Below are positions 17,577 through 40,374 of a stretch of 64,000 nt of DNA, piece by piece. The notes below the pieces were generated by a model that saw nothing but the letters and a program-made list of their open reading frames with translations, was not told the DNA's origin and searched no databases. The stretch's first letter is position 1, and each line of letters opens with the position of its first letter. The translations under genes were made by a program, and so were the position numbers. The stretch comes from Nocardia sp. CY41 (GTDB lineage: Bacteria; Actinomycetota; Actinomycetes; Mycobacteriales; Mycobacteriaceae): contig NZ_VUOS01000002.1 of the NCBI RefSeq assembly GCF_009829325.1, positions 62,001 through 126,000 on the forward strand, written 5' to 3'.

Positions 17577-18536
17577 TCACGGGAACAGCGTCAAGACCTG
17601 GCGCACAACCTCTTCGAGGGCCGCGTCGTCTTTCCCGGTGAGCGAGATGGCTGGTAGGCGCGGCCCGAGCACGCTACGGCTGCCGGTCTCGAGCGGCGGT
17701 CCCACCGCGACGTTGTAGAACCGCAGTTCGTCCTGGGCATCTCGGTAGACGGTGCGGTTACCGACGGTGAACGCCGGACTCCCCGCGGTGACCAGCGACT
17801 CCGCGCTGTATTCGTACGCGAGACGGATCTCGTCGCCGCGATGGACGAACGTGCAGCTGGAGACTCCTTGCTGCGCAGGGTCGGTCCCGACGCCGAGCTT
17901 CGGCAGGACCGCGCAGGGGTCGGCGCCGGTCAGCGCCGTGACGATCGTTTCCGCCGCGCTGCCCTGGCGTGGTTCCTTCTTCCATTCGGACACCACCGTG
18001 CCGATCAGTGACTCGGCGATCGGACACGGCTCGACCCCCAAGGGGGTGTCCACCGACAGGCCGATCGCGGCGGACGAAGGAAACCGTGCCATGGCCGAAC
18101 AGGAGCGCTGGAGAAGTTGACCGGCTTGCTCGGCGCTCAGCGTGTCCTTGTCCGCCAGCAAGTTGACGGTCACGTCGCCGCGCCGTTCGGTCGTTCCCCG
18201 CTGGATCTGCACTTCCTGCACAGGTCCGGCCATGGTCCAGCGTACGGTCTTCCCCTTGTAGCGGTCCGAGCTGTCGAGTTCGGCCTTGCAGGAGTTCAGC
18301 CCGTCGGTGCCGACAGTGAGCACCCGGCCGACCGCGGTCAATTCGGCTCGCGGCAGCAGCGCGCAAGTGTCCATCGCACGCATCCGGCGCAGCACCTCCA
18401 GACGCTGATCGTCGGTCTGCGGCACCGTGGACCAGAACGATCCGTCACCGGTCTGCGAGACCGCCGCCGGACTGTCGTCCTGGCATGCGGCCGCGGTCAC
18501 CAGCACCGCCGCGATCAGAGCCAGCCGTCGGTACAT
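17577..18536 (-). CDS. DUF3558-like lipoprotein of unknown function
   Basis: The 319-residue protein has a lipoprotein signal (VTAAAC, Cys18) and two similar halves, each starting with a Cys-Ala-Leu/Val-Leu-Pro segment (DTCALLPRAEL and DPCAVLPKLGV) and a second Cys some 30 residues later. This pattern is common in DUF3558 lipoproteins of mycolic-acid bacteria. It is probably anchored at the outer membrane leaflet or periplasm. GAGGGGG lies just before the ATG at 18536. No partner gene is evident, and the function is unknown. Confidence 0.78.
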   Translation of the reverse strand: MYRRLALIAAVLVTAAACQDDSPAAVSQTGDGSFWSTVPQTDDQRLEVLRRMRAMDTCALLPRAELTAVGRVLTVGTDGLNSCKAELDSSDRYKGKTVRWTMAGPVQEVQIQRGTTERRGDVTVNLLADKDTLSAEQAGQLLQRSCSAMARFPSSAAIGLSVDTPLGVEPCPIAESLIGTVVSEWKKEPRQGSAAETIVTALTGADPCAVLPKLGVGTDPAQQGVSSCTFVHRGDEIRLAYEYSAESLVTAGSPAFTVGNRTVYRDAQDELRFYNVAVGPPLETGSRSVLGPRLPAISLTGKDDAALEEVVRQVLTLFP

Positions 18537-18668
18537 CGAAAGCCCCCCTCATGGGATTGGAATGCTCTACAGCACAGAGTCTTTCACCCCGGGTCGGCGA
18601 ACGAAGACAAGACCGGGGCCCGGCATGGCTGCCGGGCCCCGGTGCTGCGCCTCATCCTGACCGACGGC

Positions 18669-19664
<996 letters not shown>

Positions 19665-19686
19665 TCACGGAATGTCTACCCTGGGG

Positions 19687-19734
19687 ACACTACTCCTAGT
19701 GGCTGACATGTCCGGTTAGCACAACACCTTGTGT
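19687..19734. promoter_or_regulatory. Two NrdR-like boxes upstream of nrdF
   Basis: Sites at 19687-19702 (core CACTA-N4-TAGTG, the same arms as at nrdHIE; 11 of 16 consensus matches by my count) and 19719-19734 (12 of 16) are 32 bp apart. The identical spacing at nrdHIE makes chance unlikely. A TAGACA -10-like element for nrdF lies at 19673-19678 on the minus strand. Confidence 0.74.
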
Positions 19735-20172
19735 CGCCGCGACGCGCGTCCGCTGGGTGAAAGAACGCCGGGACACGCCGCGCGCGGCCCCCTATTGTGC
19801 GGCACACGCTCGTGCGGGACTACATCGGCACCCGGCGGGCAGTGTTGCTCGCTGGATGTTTGCCATATGGGGTCCGACGAACCGCGTCCGAGGTACTGAC
19901 ACCGCGACACACAGGCGCGGACGATCCCGGCCGCGCGGCGGCGAAAGCGTTGCCGGGCTCGCCGATCCGTCGTTTCCCCGGTGTGCCGGATCGTCGGTAG
20001 TGCCGCAAGTCACCGGCGGCCGGACGATGATCCGCCGCAGGTGCCGCCTCGGCGGGCGCGCGCACCCGCGCCGATTCGACCAGCGCAGGGGTCCGAGGGG
20101 CGCAGACCAGGCAACTCGCGGGCGATGACGCCGCTGCGCGCTCCTCGGACGTGCCGGGACACGTGCGACCGG
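19735..20172. other. 438-bp gap with no recognised gene
   Basis: Reading frames here are arginine- and proline-rich and lack ribosome binding sites. I see no RNA gene, strong hairpin or repeat. It marks the boundary between the conserved nrdF side and the accessory exporter/NRPS block. Confidence 0.4.
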
Positions 20173-21030
20173 TCAGCGCGCAGGTCTGCCGCCGGGAGCG
20201 TCTGCGGGCGGTCGGCCGCCGGGCTGCGGTCCGGAACCGTTGCCCGACTGCGTGTTCTGTGACTTCTCGGCGACGCCCACGGTGAGCGAGACGCGCAGGC
20301 CCGAAGACGGCGCGCCCGTCACGGTGGCCAGTTCCGCGTCCCAGCCGTCACCGAAGACGTTGTCGGAGGCCAGGGTGACCTGCGCCAGATTGCCGACGCT
20401 GCGCGCGTAGCCGGAGTCGTGGGCGAACACCGACTCGCAGGTGTCCTGCGGCAGCGCGATCTGCGAGGTGAGCCGGGCATTCCGACCCGCGACCGCGGTC
20501 TCCAGCGAGTCGTAGACCTCGAAATGGATGTGCGGCCACCGGCCCGAGTAGCAGGCCGGGAAGATGGACGTGAAGGTCACCTTGCCGTCGGTGCCGGCCA
20601 CCTGCACGCCGCGAAGGTAGTTCTGCTCGGTGACGCCGTCGCTGTAGAGCGAGTAGTTGCCGTCCCGGTCGCAGTGCCACACGTACACGGCCATGCCCTT
20701 TCCCGCCGCCCCGCTCGCGGCCAGGTCGCGCAAGGTCAGCTCGAGCGTCATCGGGACGCCCTGCGCGACACCGGAGTAGGAGTCGAACGAACGGGTGATG
20801 TCGCTGCGCACCACGCCGGACTGGACGAGGATGTTGGGTCCGTTGGACCCGTCGCCCGGGTACGGTCCCGCGGTTTCCTGCGGGGCGGCGGTGGCGCCGC
20901 CGGATTGCGCGGTCGTCGCGGAGGCGGTCGTCGCCGTGGCCGTCGGGTCGTTCGATCCCGACGCGCAGCCCGCCGCGACCGCGGCCGCGCCCGCGGTCGC
21001 GAGGGAGAACAGCGCGCGGCGCCGGGACAT
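20173..21030 (-). CDS. Tat-type lipoprotein with intradiol dioxygenase-like fold
   Basis: The 285-residue protein has an SRRRALF twin-arginine signal with a lipobox VAAGC (Cys22), a low-complexity Thr/Ala linker, and an intradiol ring-cleavage dioxygenase domain. ETAGPYPGDG opens the fold, VYVWHCDRDGNYS follows, and the predicted iron-ligand segments are QNYLRG (Tyr) and ACYSGRWPHIHFEVY (Tyr and two His). Secreted members of this family exist in actinomycetes; their substrates are mostly unknown. The tail is Gly/Pro/Arg-rich. ATG 21030 is preferred (GAAGG upstream); ATG 21042 is possible. It lies 164 bp after the exporter genes on the same strand and might modify a catechol outside the cell. 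Confidence 0.83.
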   Translation of the reverse strand: MSRRRALFSLATAGAAAVAAGCASGSNDPTATATTASATTAQSGGATAAPQETAGPYPGDGSNGPNILVQSGVVRSDITRSFDSYSGVAQGVPMTLELTLRDLAASGAAGKGMAVYVWHCDRDGNYSLYSDGVTEQNYLRGVQVAGTDGKVTFTSIFPACYSGRWPHIHFEVYDSLETAVAGRNARLTSQIALPQDTCESVFAHDSGYARSVGNLAQVTLASDNVFGDGWDAELATVTGAPSSGLRVSLTVGVAEKSQNTQSGNGSGPQPGGRPPADAPGGRPAR

Positions 21031-21194
21031 CAGCACCTTCATGTCGTGTGCGAGGCCGAGATCGTGCTCGTGCGCCCCTTCATGTCGTGCGCCCACTGTC
21101 TGTGCCTTTCGTTCGCCGAGATCGTCCTCCGCGACGGTAGGCACGGACGCTCGTGACCGGCTGGGGCCGCGCTGGGAGTTCGCTGTGACCGGGC

Positions 21195-22016
21195 TCAGCG
21201 CCTGCTGGCCCGGCGATAGCCGATGGTCGCGGGCACCGCGAAGAGCACGATCGCGCCGAGCGACCACACGACGGTCAGGGTGAGCGGTCGCGCGAGCGGT
21301 CCGCCGAAGGCGAGCGCGCGCATCGCGTCGACTCCCACCGACATGGGCTGGTTGTGGACCACCGGCTGGATCCACTTCGGGAAGGCCACCAGGGGGACGA
21401 AGCCGGTGCTGAAGAACATCATCAGTGATGTGAGGATGGTGATGCCCTCGACCAGCGTCGATTTCGCCGTGAACACCGCGACGGAGGTGACGATGGTGGC
21501 GAAGGCGAGGCCGAACAGGACCGGCAGGAACAGGAAGGCGATCGCCGCCGCGACGCCTTGGTGGAACCGGAAACCCAGTACGGAGCCCACCAGGACGACC
21601 GCGAGGGTGCAGACGAAGATGCGGCAGCCCTCGGCGAGCACCCGCGAAGCCAGACCGGAAGCGCGGTGCACGGGCAGCACCCAGAAGCGGGCGAGCAGAC
21701 CCGCGTCGCGTTCGCGGCCGAGCAGCACGCCCCCCGCCACCGCGCCGGACAGCGCGCCCACCAGGGCGACCATGGGCACCGAGCCGTAGAGCGCGCTCTC
21801 GCCGGTGAACTTCTGGATCTGGCCGCCGATCACGGTGTTCAGCATGATCAGCAGCAGGCAGGGGATGATCAGCGTCTCCAGCAAGGTGACCGGATTGCGC
21901 GCCCAGCGCAGCAGCAGGCGCTGGGTCTGGATCAGCGTGTGCGCCATCAGCGCCGACACCGACACTTCCGAGCCGGTCCATGATTCGTGTCCGCGATCCG
22001 CCAGCAGTGCCATCAT
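21195..22016 (-). CDS. ABC-2 type exporter permease (DrrB-like), second subunit
   Basis: The roughly 273-residue protein has about six membrane segments and ABC-2 family patterns: NPVTLLETLIIPCLLLIMLN near the N-terminus, RERDAGLLARFWVLPVHR, and FFSTGFVPLVAFPKWIQPVVHNQP. It would form the export channel with the neighbouring permease. The start at 22016 overlaps the previous stop by four bases (ATGA) behind AGGAGG. It is the last gene of the chain NRPS-ATPase-permease-permease, so it probably exports the NRPS product. Confidence 0.88.
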   Translation of the reverse strand: MMALLADRGHESWTGSEVSVSALMAHTLIQTQRLLLRWARNPVTLLETLIIPCLLLIMLNTVIGGQIQKFTGESALYGSVPMVALVGALSGAVAGGVLLGRERDAGLLARFWVLPVHRASGLASRVLAEGCRIFVCTLAVVLVGSVLGFRFHQGVAAAIAFLFLPVLFGLAFATIVTSVAVFTAKSTLVEGITILTSLMMFFSTGFVPLVAFPKWIQPVVHNQPMSVGVDAMRALAFGGPLARPLTLTVVWSLGAIVLFAVPATIGYRRASRR

Positions 22017-22831
22017 GCCCTCCTCGAGCTCAGCCGGATCGACAGCGGCACGCAGACGACCAGGATGCCGAGCGCCCACGCCACCGGCGGCCCCAGCAGC
22101 GACAGACTCAACTGACCCGCGTTCGGTCCGCTGTCACCGGCGAACGCGCGCAAGGCGATGGCCCACTGGGACACCGGCTGGTTGCGCACGAACGGCTGCA
22201 CCCAGGCCGGGAACTGGTCGGCGGGCGCGATCCCGGTGGACAGCATGCCGAAGATCAACGGTGGCAGCACCAGCGCCTGCGCGGTGGCCTCGGGATTGCG
22301 CGACACGGTGCCGATGACGTCCCCGCCCCAGATCAGCGCGAGCCCGATGAGCAGCGAGAACAACACGAAACCGATCGTCTCCGCGGTGCCGAGGTAGAAG
22401 CGGAATCCGATGACGTGGCCACAGACCAACGCGGTGATCAACCCGATGACCAAGCGGAAGACGCTGCCGGACAGGCGCGCCGTCACCGGCACCAGCGGGC
22501 CGATCGGCATCGAGCCGAAGCGCCGGTTGAGCCCGGCGACGGAGTCGGTGGCGGCGCGGAAGGCGGCCGAGACGGCGGTGAACGCGGCGGCCTGCAGCAC
22601 GACCAGCGGCATCATGTACTGCGCGTAGCTGCTGAATCCGGTGCCGATGACGGTCATGATCGTCTTCAGCGGGATGTAGAAACTGGCGGTGAAGGTCGCG
22701 GGTGCCAGCACCGAGGTGAGCACCTCGCCGCTCTGCACGGACGGCGCGATCAACCGGGTGGTCAGCACCCACCACTGTTGCGGCCGCAGCGGCGCCGCCC
22801 GGGTCTGGCTCAGCCAGGTCGCCGCCGTCAC
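22013..22831 (-). CDS. ABC-2 type exporter permease (DrrB-like), first subunit
   Basis: The 272-residue membrane protein is paralogous to the next permease, with IPLKTIMTVIGTGFSSYAQY, FRAATDSVAGLNRRFGSMPI, and FGMLSTGIAPADQFPAWVQP. Start GTG 22831 overlaps the ATPase stop by four bases (GTGA). Two different half-size permeases plus one ATPase is the usual daunorubicin-resistance-type exporter layout in actinomycete natural-product clusters. Confidence 0.88.
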   Translation of the reverse strand: MTAATWLSQTRAAPLRPQQWWVLTTRLIAPSVQSGEVLTSVLAPATFTASFYIPLKTIMTVIGTGFSSYAQYMMPLVVLQAAAFTAVSAAFRAATDSVAGLNRRFGSMPIGPLVPVTARLSGSVFRLVIGLITALVCGHVIGFRFYLGTAETIGFVLFSLLIGLALIWGGDVIGTVSRNPEATAQALVLPPLIFGMLSTGIAPADQFPAWVQPFVRNQPVSQWAIALRAFAGDSGPNAGQLSLSLLGPPVAWALGILVVCVPLSIRLSSRRA

Positions 22832-23810
22832 GAGACGACCTCCGGCCGCGAGAAGTCCTCCGTGGTCGCCAGATGCCCGGTGAGCTGAAGGAATACGTCG
22901 TCGAGCGAGGGGCGGCGCAGCGCGACGTCCACGAGGTCGACGCCCGCGCTGTCCAGCCGGCGCAGCGCTTCCAGCAGTGTCTTCGAGCCGTCCGGGGCGG
23001 GTATGGCGATCCGGTCGGAATCCGGGCCGAGCGCGTCCCGGTTCTCGCGAGGCAGCAGGGAACCCAGGGCCGCGGCGATGGCGGGCAGGTCCTTCAGGTT
23101 CAGCGGCACCACCTCGCAGTAGCTGCCGCCGGTGCGCGCCTTCAGTTCGTCGGCGGTGCCCTCGGCGATCACCTTGCCGTGATCGATGACGATGATCCGG
23201 TCGCTGAGCGCGTCGGCCTCCTCCAGGTACTGGGTTGTGAGCAGGGTGGTGATGCCCGCCTTCTTGAAGCCGGAGACCAGATCCCACACCCCTTGCCTGC
23301 TGCGCGGATCCAGTCCGGTGGTCGGCTCGTCCAGGAACACCACATCGGGCCGGACGACCAGGCCGCAGGCGATGTCGATCCGCCTGCGCATGCCGCCGGA
23401 GTAGGTACCGACCTTGCGGGCCGCCGCGCGCTCGAGATCGAACTCGGCCAGCAGTTCGTCCGCGCGGGCGCGTGCGGCGCGCTTGCGCAAGCCCATCAGC
23501 CTGCCGAACATCACGAGGTTCTCGTAGCCGCTGAGCATGTCGTCCAGCGCGGCGTACTGCCCGGTCAGCATGATGCTGCGGCGCACAGCAGCGGGTTCGG
23601 CCACCACGTCGTGCCCGGCGACGGTGGCGCGGCCGCGGTCCGGCCGGATCAGCGTCGACAGGACGTTCACCGTCGTGGTCTTGCCCGCGCCGTTCGGTCC
23701 GAGGATGCCGAGCACCTCGCCCGGCTCCGCCGCGAAATCGACTCCGCGCAACGCTTTCACCACGCCGAAGGATTTCTCGATCCCTTCGACGACGACTCCT
23801 TGGTCGGAAT

Positions 23811-23814
<4 letters not shown>
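22828..23814 (-). CDS. ABC exporter ATP-binding protein (DrrA-like)
   Basis: The 328-residue ATPase has Walker [10 protein letters not shown], signature [12 protein letters not shown], Walker [13 protein letters not shown] and H-loop TTQYLEEA, with the C-terminal extension ([12 protein letters not shown]) diagnostic of the DrrA branch. It powers the two permeases downstream. Its ATG (23814) overlaps the NRPS stop by four bases, so synthesis of the peptide synthetase and its presumed exporter are translationally linked. Confidence 0.93.
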
Positions 23815-37112
<13,298 letters not shown>

Positions 37113-37261
37113 GACGTGTCCTACGTTCTGACCGCGGTCGGGCTATCCGGCAATGACCGCCCGTAGCCACCGCGGTAGCGGTAGTACCTGCCGCCGCACA
37201 GCACGCGGCAACTCAATTCTGAACCGGTGCGGCCGGCGCTGCGGGGGTATTGCGCACACTG

Positions 37262-37291
37262 CGCGACCCGAACATCGCTGTTCGGGTCGCG
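37262..37291 (-). terminator. Hairpin between the A-domain fragment gene and the NRPS
   Basis: A perfect 13-bp stem (37262-37274, CGCGACCCGAACA, with 37279-37291) and TCGC loop lies 19 bases after the fragment gene's stop and about 150 bases before the NRPS start. No T-tract follows on the minus strand, so it may be a partial terminator or a processing/stability element that sets the ratio of the two messages. Confidence 0.6.
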
Positions 37292-37310
37292 GGGAGGAGA
37301 CAGTGCCCGG

Positions 37311-37772
37311 TCAGGCGGTCTTCGGGAGCAGATCCAGATCTGCCGCGCGCAGCGGTGCGGCGGAACTGGCCAGGTAGCGCTGCAAGGTGGAGCGCTCGTC
37401 CAGCACCAGCCAGGTGATCTCGTCCGCGGTCTCCGGCTGCTGATCCTTGGTGGTGACGCCCACCGGGGTGCCGAGCGCGTAGGAGCGGTCGTCGGTGACC
37501 GGGACGGTGATGGCGCCGATCTTGGTGGCGGCCCGCTCGGCCACCACGGACTCGATCGGCTGGTCGATCGCGACCGCGACGCGGGTGCCCGGTCCCGCGC
37601 CGATGGCCAGCAGCAGCCGGGCGAGGCGGTTGGACCAGCGATCGAGTTCGGCGTAGGTGAGGTCGCAATCGGCGACGGACGCCACGACCGCTTGCGGATC
37701 GACCTCGGCGACGGACTGCGCTTGCGGCAGGACGTACAGGTTGTCGGCGAGCGAATCGGTCAGCGTGTGCAT
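37311..37772 (-). CDS. Orphan N-terminal adenylation-domain fragment
   Basis: The 153-residue protein aligns with the first third of an NRPS adenylation domain: DLTYAELDRWSNRLARLL (core A1), KIGAITVPVTDDRSY in place of the usual core A2, and EITWLVLDERSTL. It stops just before the ATP-binding TSGSTG motif, so it cannot activate an amino acid alone. It has its own GAGG ribosome binding site seven bases before ATG 37772, in a context (GAGGACACG) much like that of the NRPS (TAGGACACG), and its codon use looks normal. It may be a degenerate leftover or a small partner of the synthetase; I cannot tell which. Confidence 0.8.
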   Translation of the reverse strand: MHTLTDSLADNLYVLPQAQSVAEVDPQAVVASVADCDLTYAELDRWSNRLARLLLAIGAGPGTRVAVAIDQPIESVVAERAATKIGAITVPVTDDRSYALGTPVGVTTKDQQPETADEITWLVLDERSTLQRYLASSAAPLRAADLDLLPKTA

Positions 37773-37888
37773 GTCGTGTCCTCGGGGTCGATTGAGAGGT
37801 TCTCGGCGTACCTCTGAATCTCGTCCTCGAGACGGCTTTTCGACAGCAACCCCAGCGCTGGTCCACGCACTCCCAGGGTGAGGGAAAC

Positions 37889-37906
37889 CCCACCCAAGGG
37901 GGTGGG
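37889..37906 (-). terminator. Hairpin terminator after the FecB-like gene
   Basis: A 7-bp GC stem (CCCACCC 37889-37895 with GGGTGGG 37900-37906) begins directly after the stop codon and is followed on the minus strand by GGTTTCC. It probably ends or attenuates transcription between fecB and the adenylation-fragment gene. Confidence 0.6.
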
Positions 37907-38980
37907 TCAGTCGGTCACGTAGCCGTTGAGAGTGTTGCGCAGATCGGTGAGCAGGGCGCGGGCGGCGGTGAGGCCATCGCCGTGCCAGACGCTGTCCTCC
38001 ACGGCGAACACCCGGCGATCGGTGGCGGCGCCGAGGTGCTTCCATGCGTCGGTGCGCAGCACCGTCTCGCCGCGCTCCTTGCCCTCCGGGCCCGCGAGGA
38101 TCACGTAGACGACGTCGCCCTCCACCTTCGTGGCGAACTCGTCCTCGCGCACGTCGAACGAGGCGCCGCGCTGGGCCGCGGGGCGCTGCACGCCCGCGTC
38201 GCCGAGCACCTGGCCGGAGAAGCTGTCGCTGCCCTGCACCCGCTGGTTGTCGGCGGCGAACCGGACGACCGAGGCTTGGGTCTGGCCCGCCGCCAAGGCG
38301 GCGCCGGTGTCGCGCGCTTCGGTGCGGTAGTTCTGCAGTGCGGTCTCGGCCGCCCCGCGCCGTCCCAGACCCGCCGCGAACGCGGCGAATTCGGCCTGCC
38401 AGCTGTTGTTCGAGCCGACCAGCACGGTCGGGGCGATGGCCTGCAGCGCGGTGAAAGTCGCCGCGCCGGTGGGTATCTCGCCCAGGATCAGATCAGGGTG
38501 CAGGTTCGCGATCCGGGCCGGGTCGGGCTGCTCGGCGGTGCCGACGCCGGGGATCTTCAGCACGCCGGTGCCGAGGTAGGCGGGCTGCGGACTCGGCCCG
38601 TCCATGGTCACCGTGCCCACGACCCGCTCCCACAGGCCGAGCGCGCAGACGGCGTCCAGCGCGGAGGTGGTGAGCACGACGATGCGCTGCGGGTCGGCGG
38701 GCACCTCGGAGACGCCGGCCGCGTGGGTGACGCTGCGGGTGGCGTCACCGGGATCCGGCGCGCTCGGCAGCGCGCACGCCCGGGTGGTGTCGCGCTCCAG
38801 GCCGACCACTCCCGCGCCCGCGATATTGGTGGTGGTGCGCACGATGGAAGCGGAGTCGTCGGTGGTGCCGCCGCATCCCGCCACGAGAATCGCCGCGCCC
38901 GCCGCCACGACCGCCCGCAACCGGTGACCGGCCGCGCTGTTCCGATGGCGGATCGCGCGAATTCGGGTGCGTCCATGCAT
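37907..38980 (-). CDS. fecB: FecB/FhuD-type siderophore (or heme) binding lipoprotein
   Basis: The 357-residue protein has a lipobox VAGC (Cys36) and a periplasmic-binding fold of the cobalamin/Fe3+-siderophore class: PQRIVVLTTSALDAVCALG, ARIANLHPDLILGE, TVLVGSNNSWQAEF, and AEDSVWHGDGLTAAR-like C-terminal helices. It would capture a ferric siderophore or heme outside the membrane. ATG 38980 has GGTGAG upstream; ATG 38998 is an alternative. In M. tuberculosis a fecB gene also lies beside ctaD, so this is probably the resident orthologue rather than part of the inserted NRPS block. No permease or ATPase for uptake is adjacent. Confidence 0.87.
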   Translation of the reverse strand: MHGRTRIRAIRHRNSAAGHRLRAVVAAGAAILVAGCGGTTDDSASIVRTTTNIAGAGVVGLERDTTRACALPSAPDPGDATRSVTHAAGVSEVPADPQRIVVLTTSALDAVCALGLWERVVGTVTMDGPSPQPAYLGTGVLKIPGVGTAEQPDPARIANLHPDLILGEIPTGAATFTALQAIAPTVLVGSNNSWQAEFAAFAAGLGRRGAAETALQNYRTEARDTGAALAAGQTQASVVRFAADNQRVQGSDSFSGQVLGDAGVQRPAAQRGASFDVREDEFATKVEGDVVYVILAGPEGKERGETVLRTDAWKHLGAATDRRVFAVEDSVWHGDGLTAARALLTDLRNTLNGYVTD

Positions 38981-39182
38981 CACGTCGCTCACCGGCATGC
39001 GAGTGAGGGTACATGTGGGCGCCGGTCGTCCCGAGGGTGAGGTGGAGGGGTGGGCGTCGGGCGTGGTTTTCGCCGCGTTCCATGTGGAGCGACTCGGCCG
39101 CGCCTTTCGAACGAGGTCTGCCCGTGTTACTGTTTCGATGCGGTCGCGACGGGGAGTTGCGCGACAACGACGAGGGGGAATC

Positions 39183-39665
39183 ATGAGATTGCGTTCCATT
39201 CGGCTTGCGTTGTTCTTGTTCATGGTTGTCTGTACCGTTGCCGGAGGTGGCGGGGCGTCTGCAACGCCTCCGCCCGGATCGAAATTCGACTACGAGAAGT
39301 TCGCGGCCGATATGGCGGCGTGCGATGCGGATGGCAGCGCCATGAACGAGAGCCAGATACTGTACGGCGCCGTTCATCCGAACGGCTCCAAGATGCAGTT
39401 TCGGTGCTATGCGTTGCGCCATATGATCGATGGCGGGCACGATCCGTTCGTCAATCCGAAAGCATTTTTGGACTGCATGGACCGGTTGGTGAGCTTCGGC
39501 TTCCCCAGGGACGGGAACAAGCCAGGTCACAAACAGCACATACTCCAGTACAACGGCACGAGCAGCCGGGCGAAACTCGCCTACGATACGAACCGCGGCA
39601 ACGACATCCTCACTGTCTATACTGAGCCGCGGGACAACGAGTGGTTCGCCTGCGCGACCATGTAA
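39183..39665 (+). CDS. Small secreted protein of unknown function
   Basis: The 160-residue protein has a clear signal peptide (hydrophobic ALFLFMVVCTVAG, cleavage near ASA-T) and a mature domain of about 130 residues with four Cys. I recognise no family. GAGGGGG lies just upstream of ATG 39183. The codon use is visibly less GC-rich than its neighbours, a sign of foreign origin. It is followed after 27 bases by another unknown gene on the same strand, so the two may work as a pair, for example an effector and a cytoplasmic partner. Confidence 0.75.
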   Translation: MRLRSIRLALFLFMVVCTVAGGGGASATPPPGSKFDYEKFAADMAACDADGSAMNESQILYGAVHPNGSKMQFRCYALRHMIDGGHDPFVNPKAFLDCMDRLVSFGFPRDGNKPGHKQHILQYNGTSSRAKLAYDTNRGNDILTVYTEPRDNEWFACATM

Positions 39666-39692
39666 TTCACTCGAACGGGGTGCTGAACGCAG

Positions 39693-40301
39693 ATGGGGAC
39701 ACGTCGACGCGAGCTGGTCGCTGCTGCCAGACGGGGTGAGGACGCCATCGAGGAACCGCTGTCACGACTGCGACTCGATCTGACGGAGATGGTCCGTTTC
39801 TGCGGTCGGGTATTCTGCGGCGAATCTTCCAGTCATGCTCTGGCGGTGCATGCCATCCGCGCACAAAGCGCCATCGCGATTATCGGCTCGATAGACGGAT
39901 CCACCGCATTCGATCGCCTGCGGTTGGCGGCGCTCGACAGCGTTGCGGGATACATGAACGGTTTGGACGCCGACACCCTCGACTTGGTGAACGCGGATCG
40001 AATAACCGATGGGGTGACGCAGTTCTTCCGGCAGAGAAAAGTGTCGGCGCGTCCGCTGACGGGAATCTTCCTGATCTGCCTGAACGAGGCATACGCCGTC
40101 AGTGGAGGATATCGTGAGCCCTATCTCGGGGCGCGGAACATCGCGGAAATGAGATTGTTCACCGACCTCGAAGACGAGCCATTCGTCGCCTTGTGCGACG
40201 AATTGACGATTCGATTCGAGGAATCCACCGGTGAGAATTCGTTGATCATCGCGAGCATCGAGGACGTTATGGCGGAGTTCGTGCGCGCGAATCCGGTGTG
40301 A
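39693..40301 (+). CDS. Cytoplasmic protein of unknown function, partner of the secreted protein gene
   Basis: The 202-residue protein is soluble, mostly helical and acidic toward the C-terminus (FTDLEDEPFVALCDELTIRF, ASIEDVMAEFVRA). I recognise no domain. It shares the lower GC and the strand of the preceding secreted-protein gene, 27 bases away, suggesting one operon acquired together. The ribosome binding site before ATG 39693 is weak. Immunity protein, chaperone or regulator are all possible and none is supported by a motif. Confidence 0.68.
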   Translation: MGTRRRELVAAARRGEDAIEEPLSRLRLDLTEMVRFCGRVFCGESSSHALAVHAIRAQSAIAIIGSIDGSTAFDRLRLAALDSVAGYMNGLDADTLDLVNADRITDGVTQFFRQRKVSARPLTGIFLICLNEAYAVSGGYREPYLGARNIAEMRLFTDLEDEPFVALCDELTIRFEESTGENSLIIASIEDVMAEFVRANPV

Positions 40302-40324
40302 CAAGCTATAGACGAGAAAAGGGA

Positions 40325-40365
40325 CCCGCACCAAGAGTCGGAGTTGCGGGGAGTCTTCGTGCGGG
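40325..40365. terminator. Possible terminator between convergent genes
   Basis: CCCGCAC at 40325-40331 pairs with GTGCGGG at 40359-40365, enclosing partly paired sequence. It lies just after the stop of the unknown protein and before the end of the convergent VOC gene. Confidence 0.45.
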
Positions 40366-40374
40366 CCATTCGCC

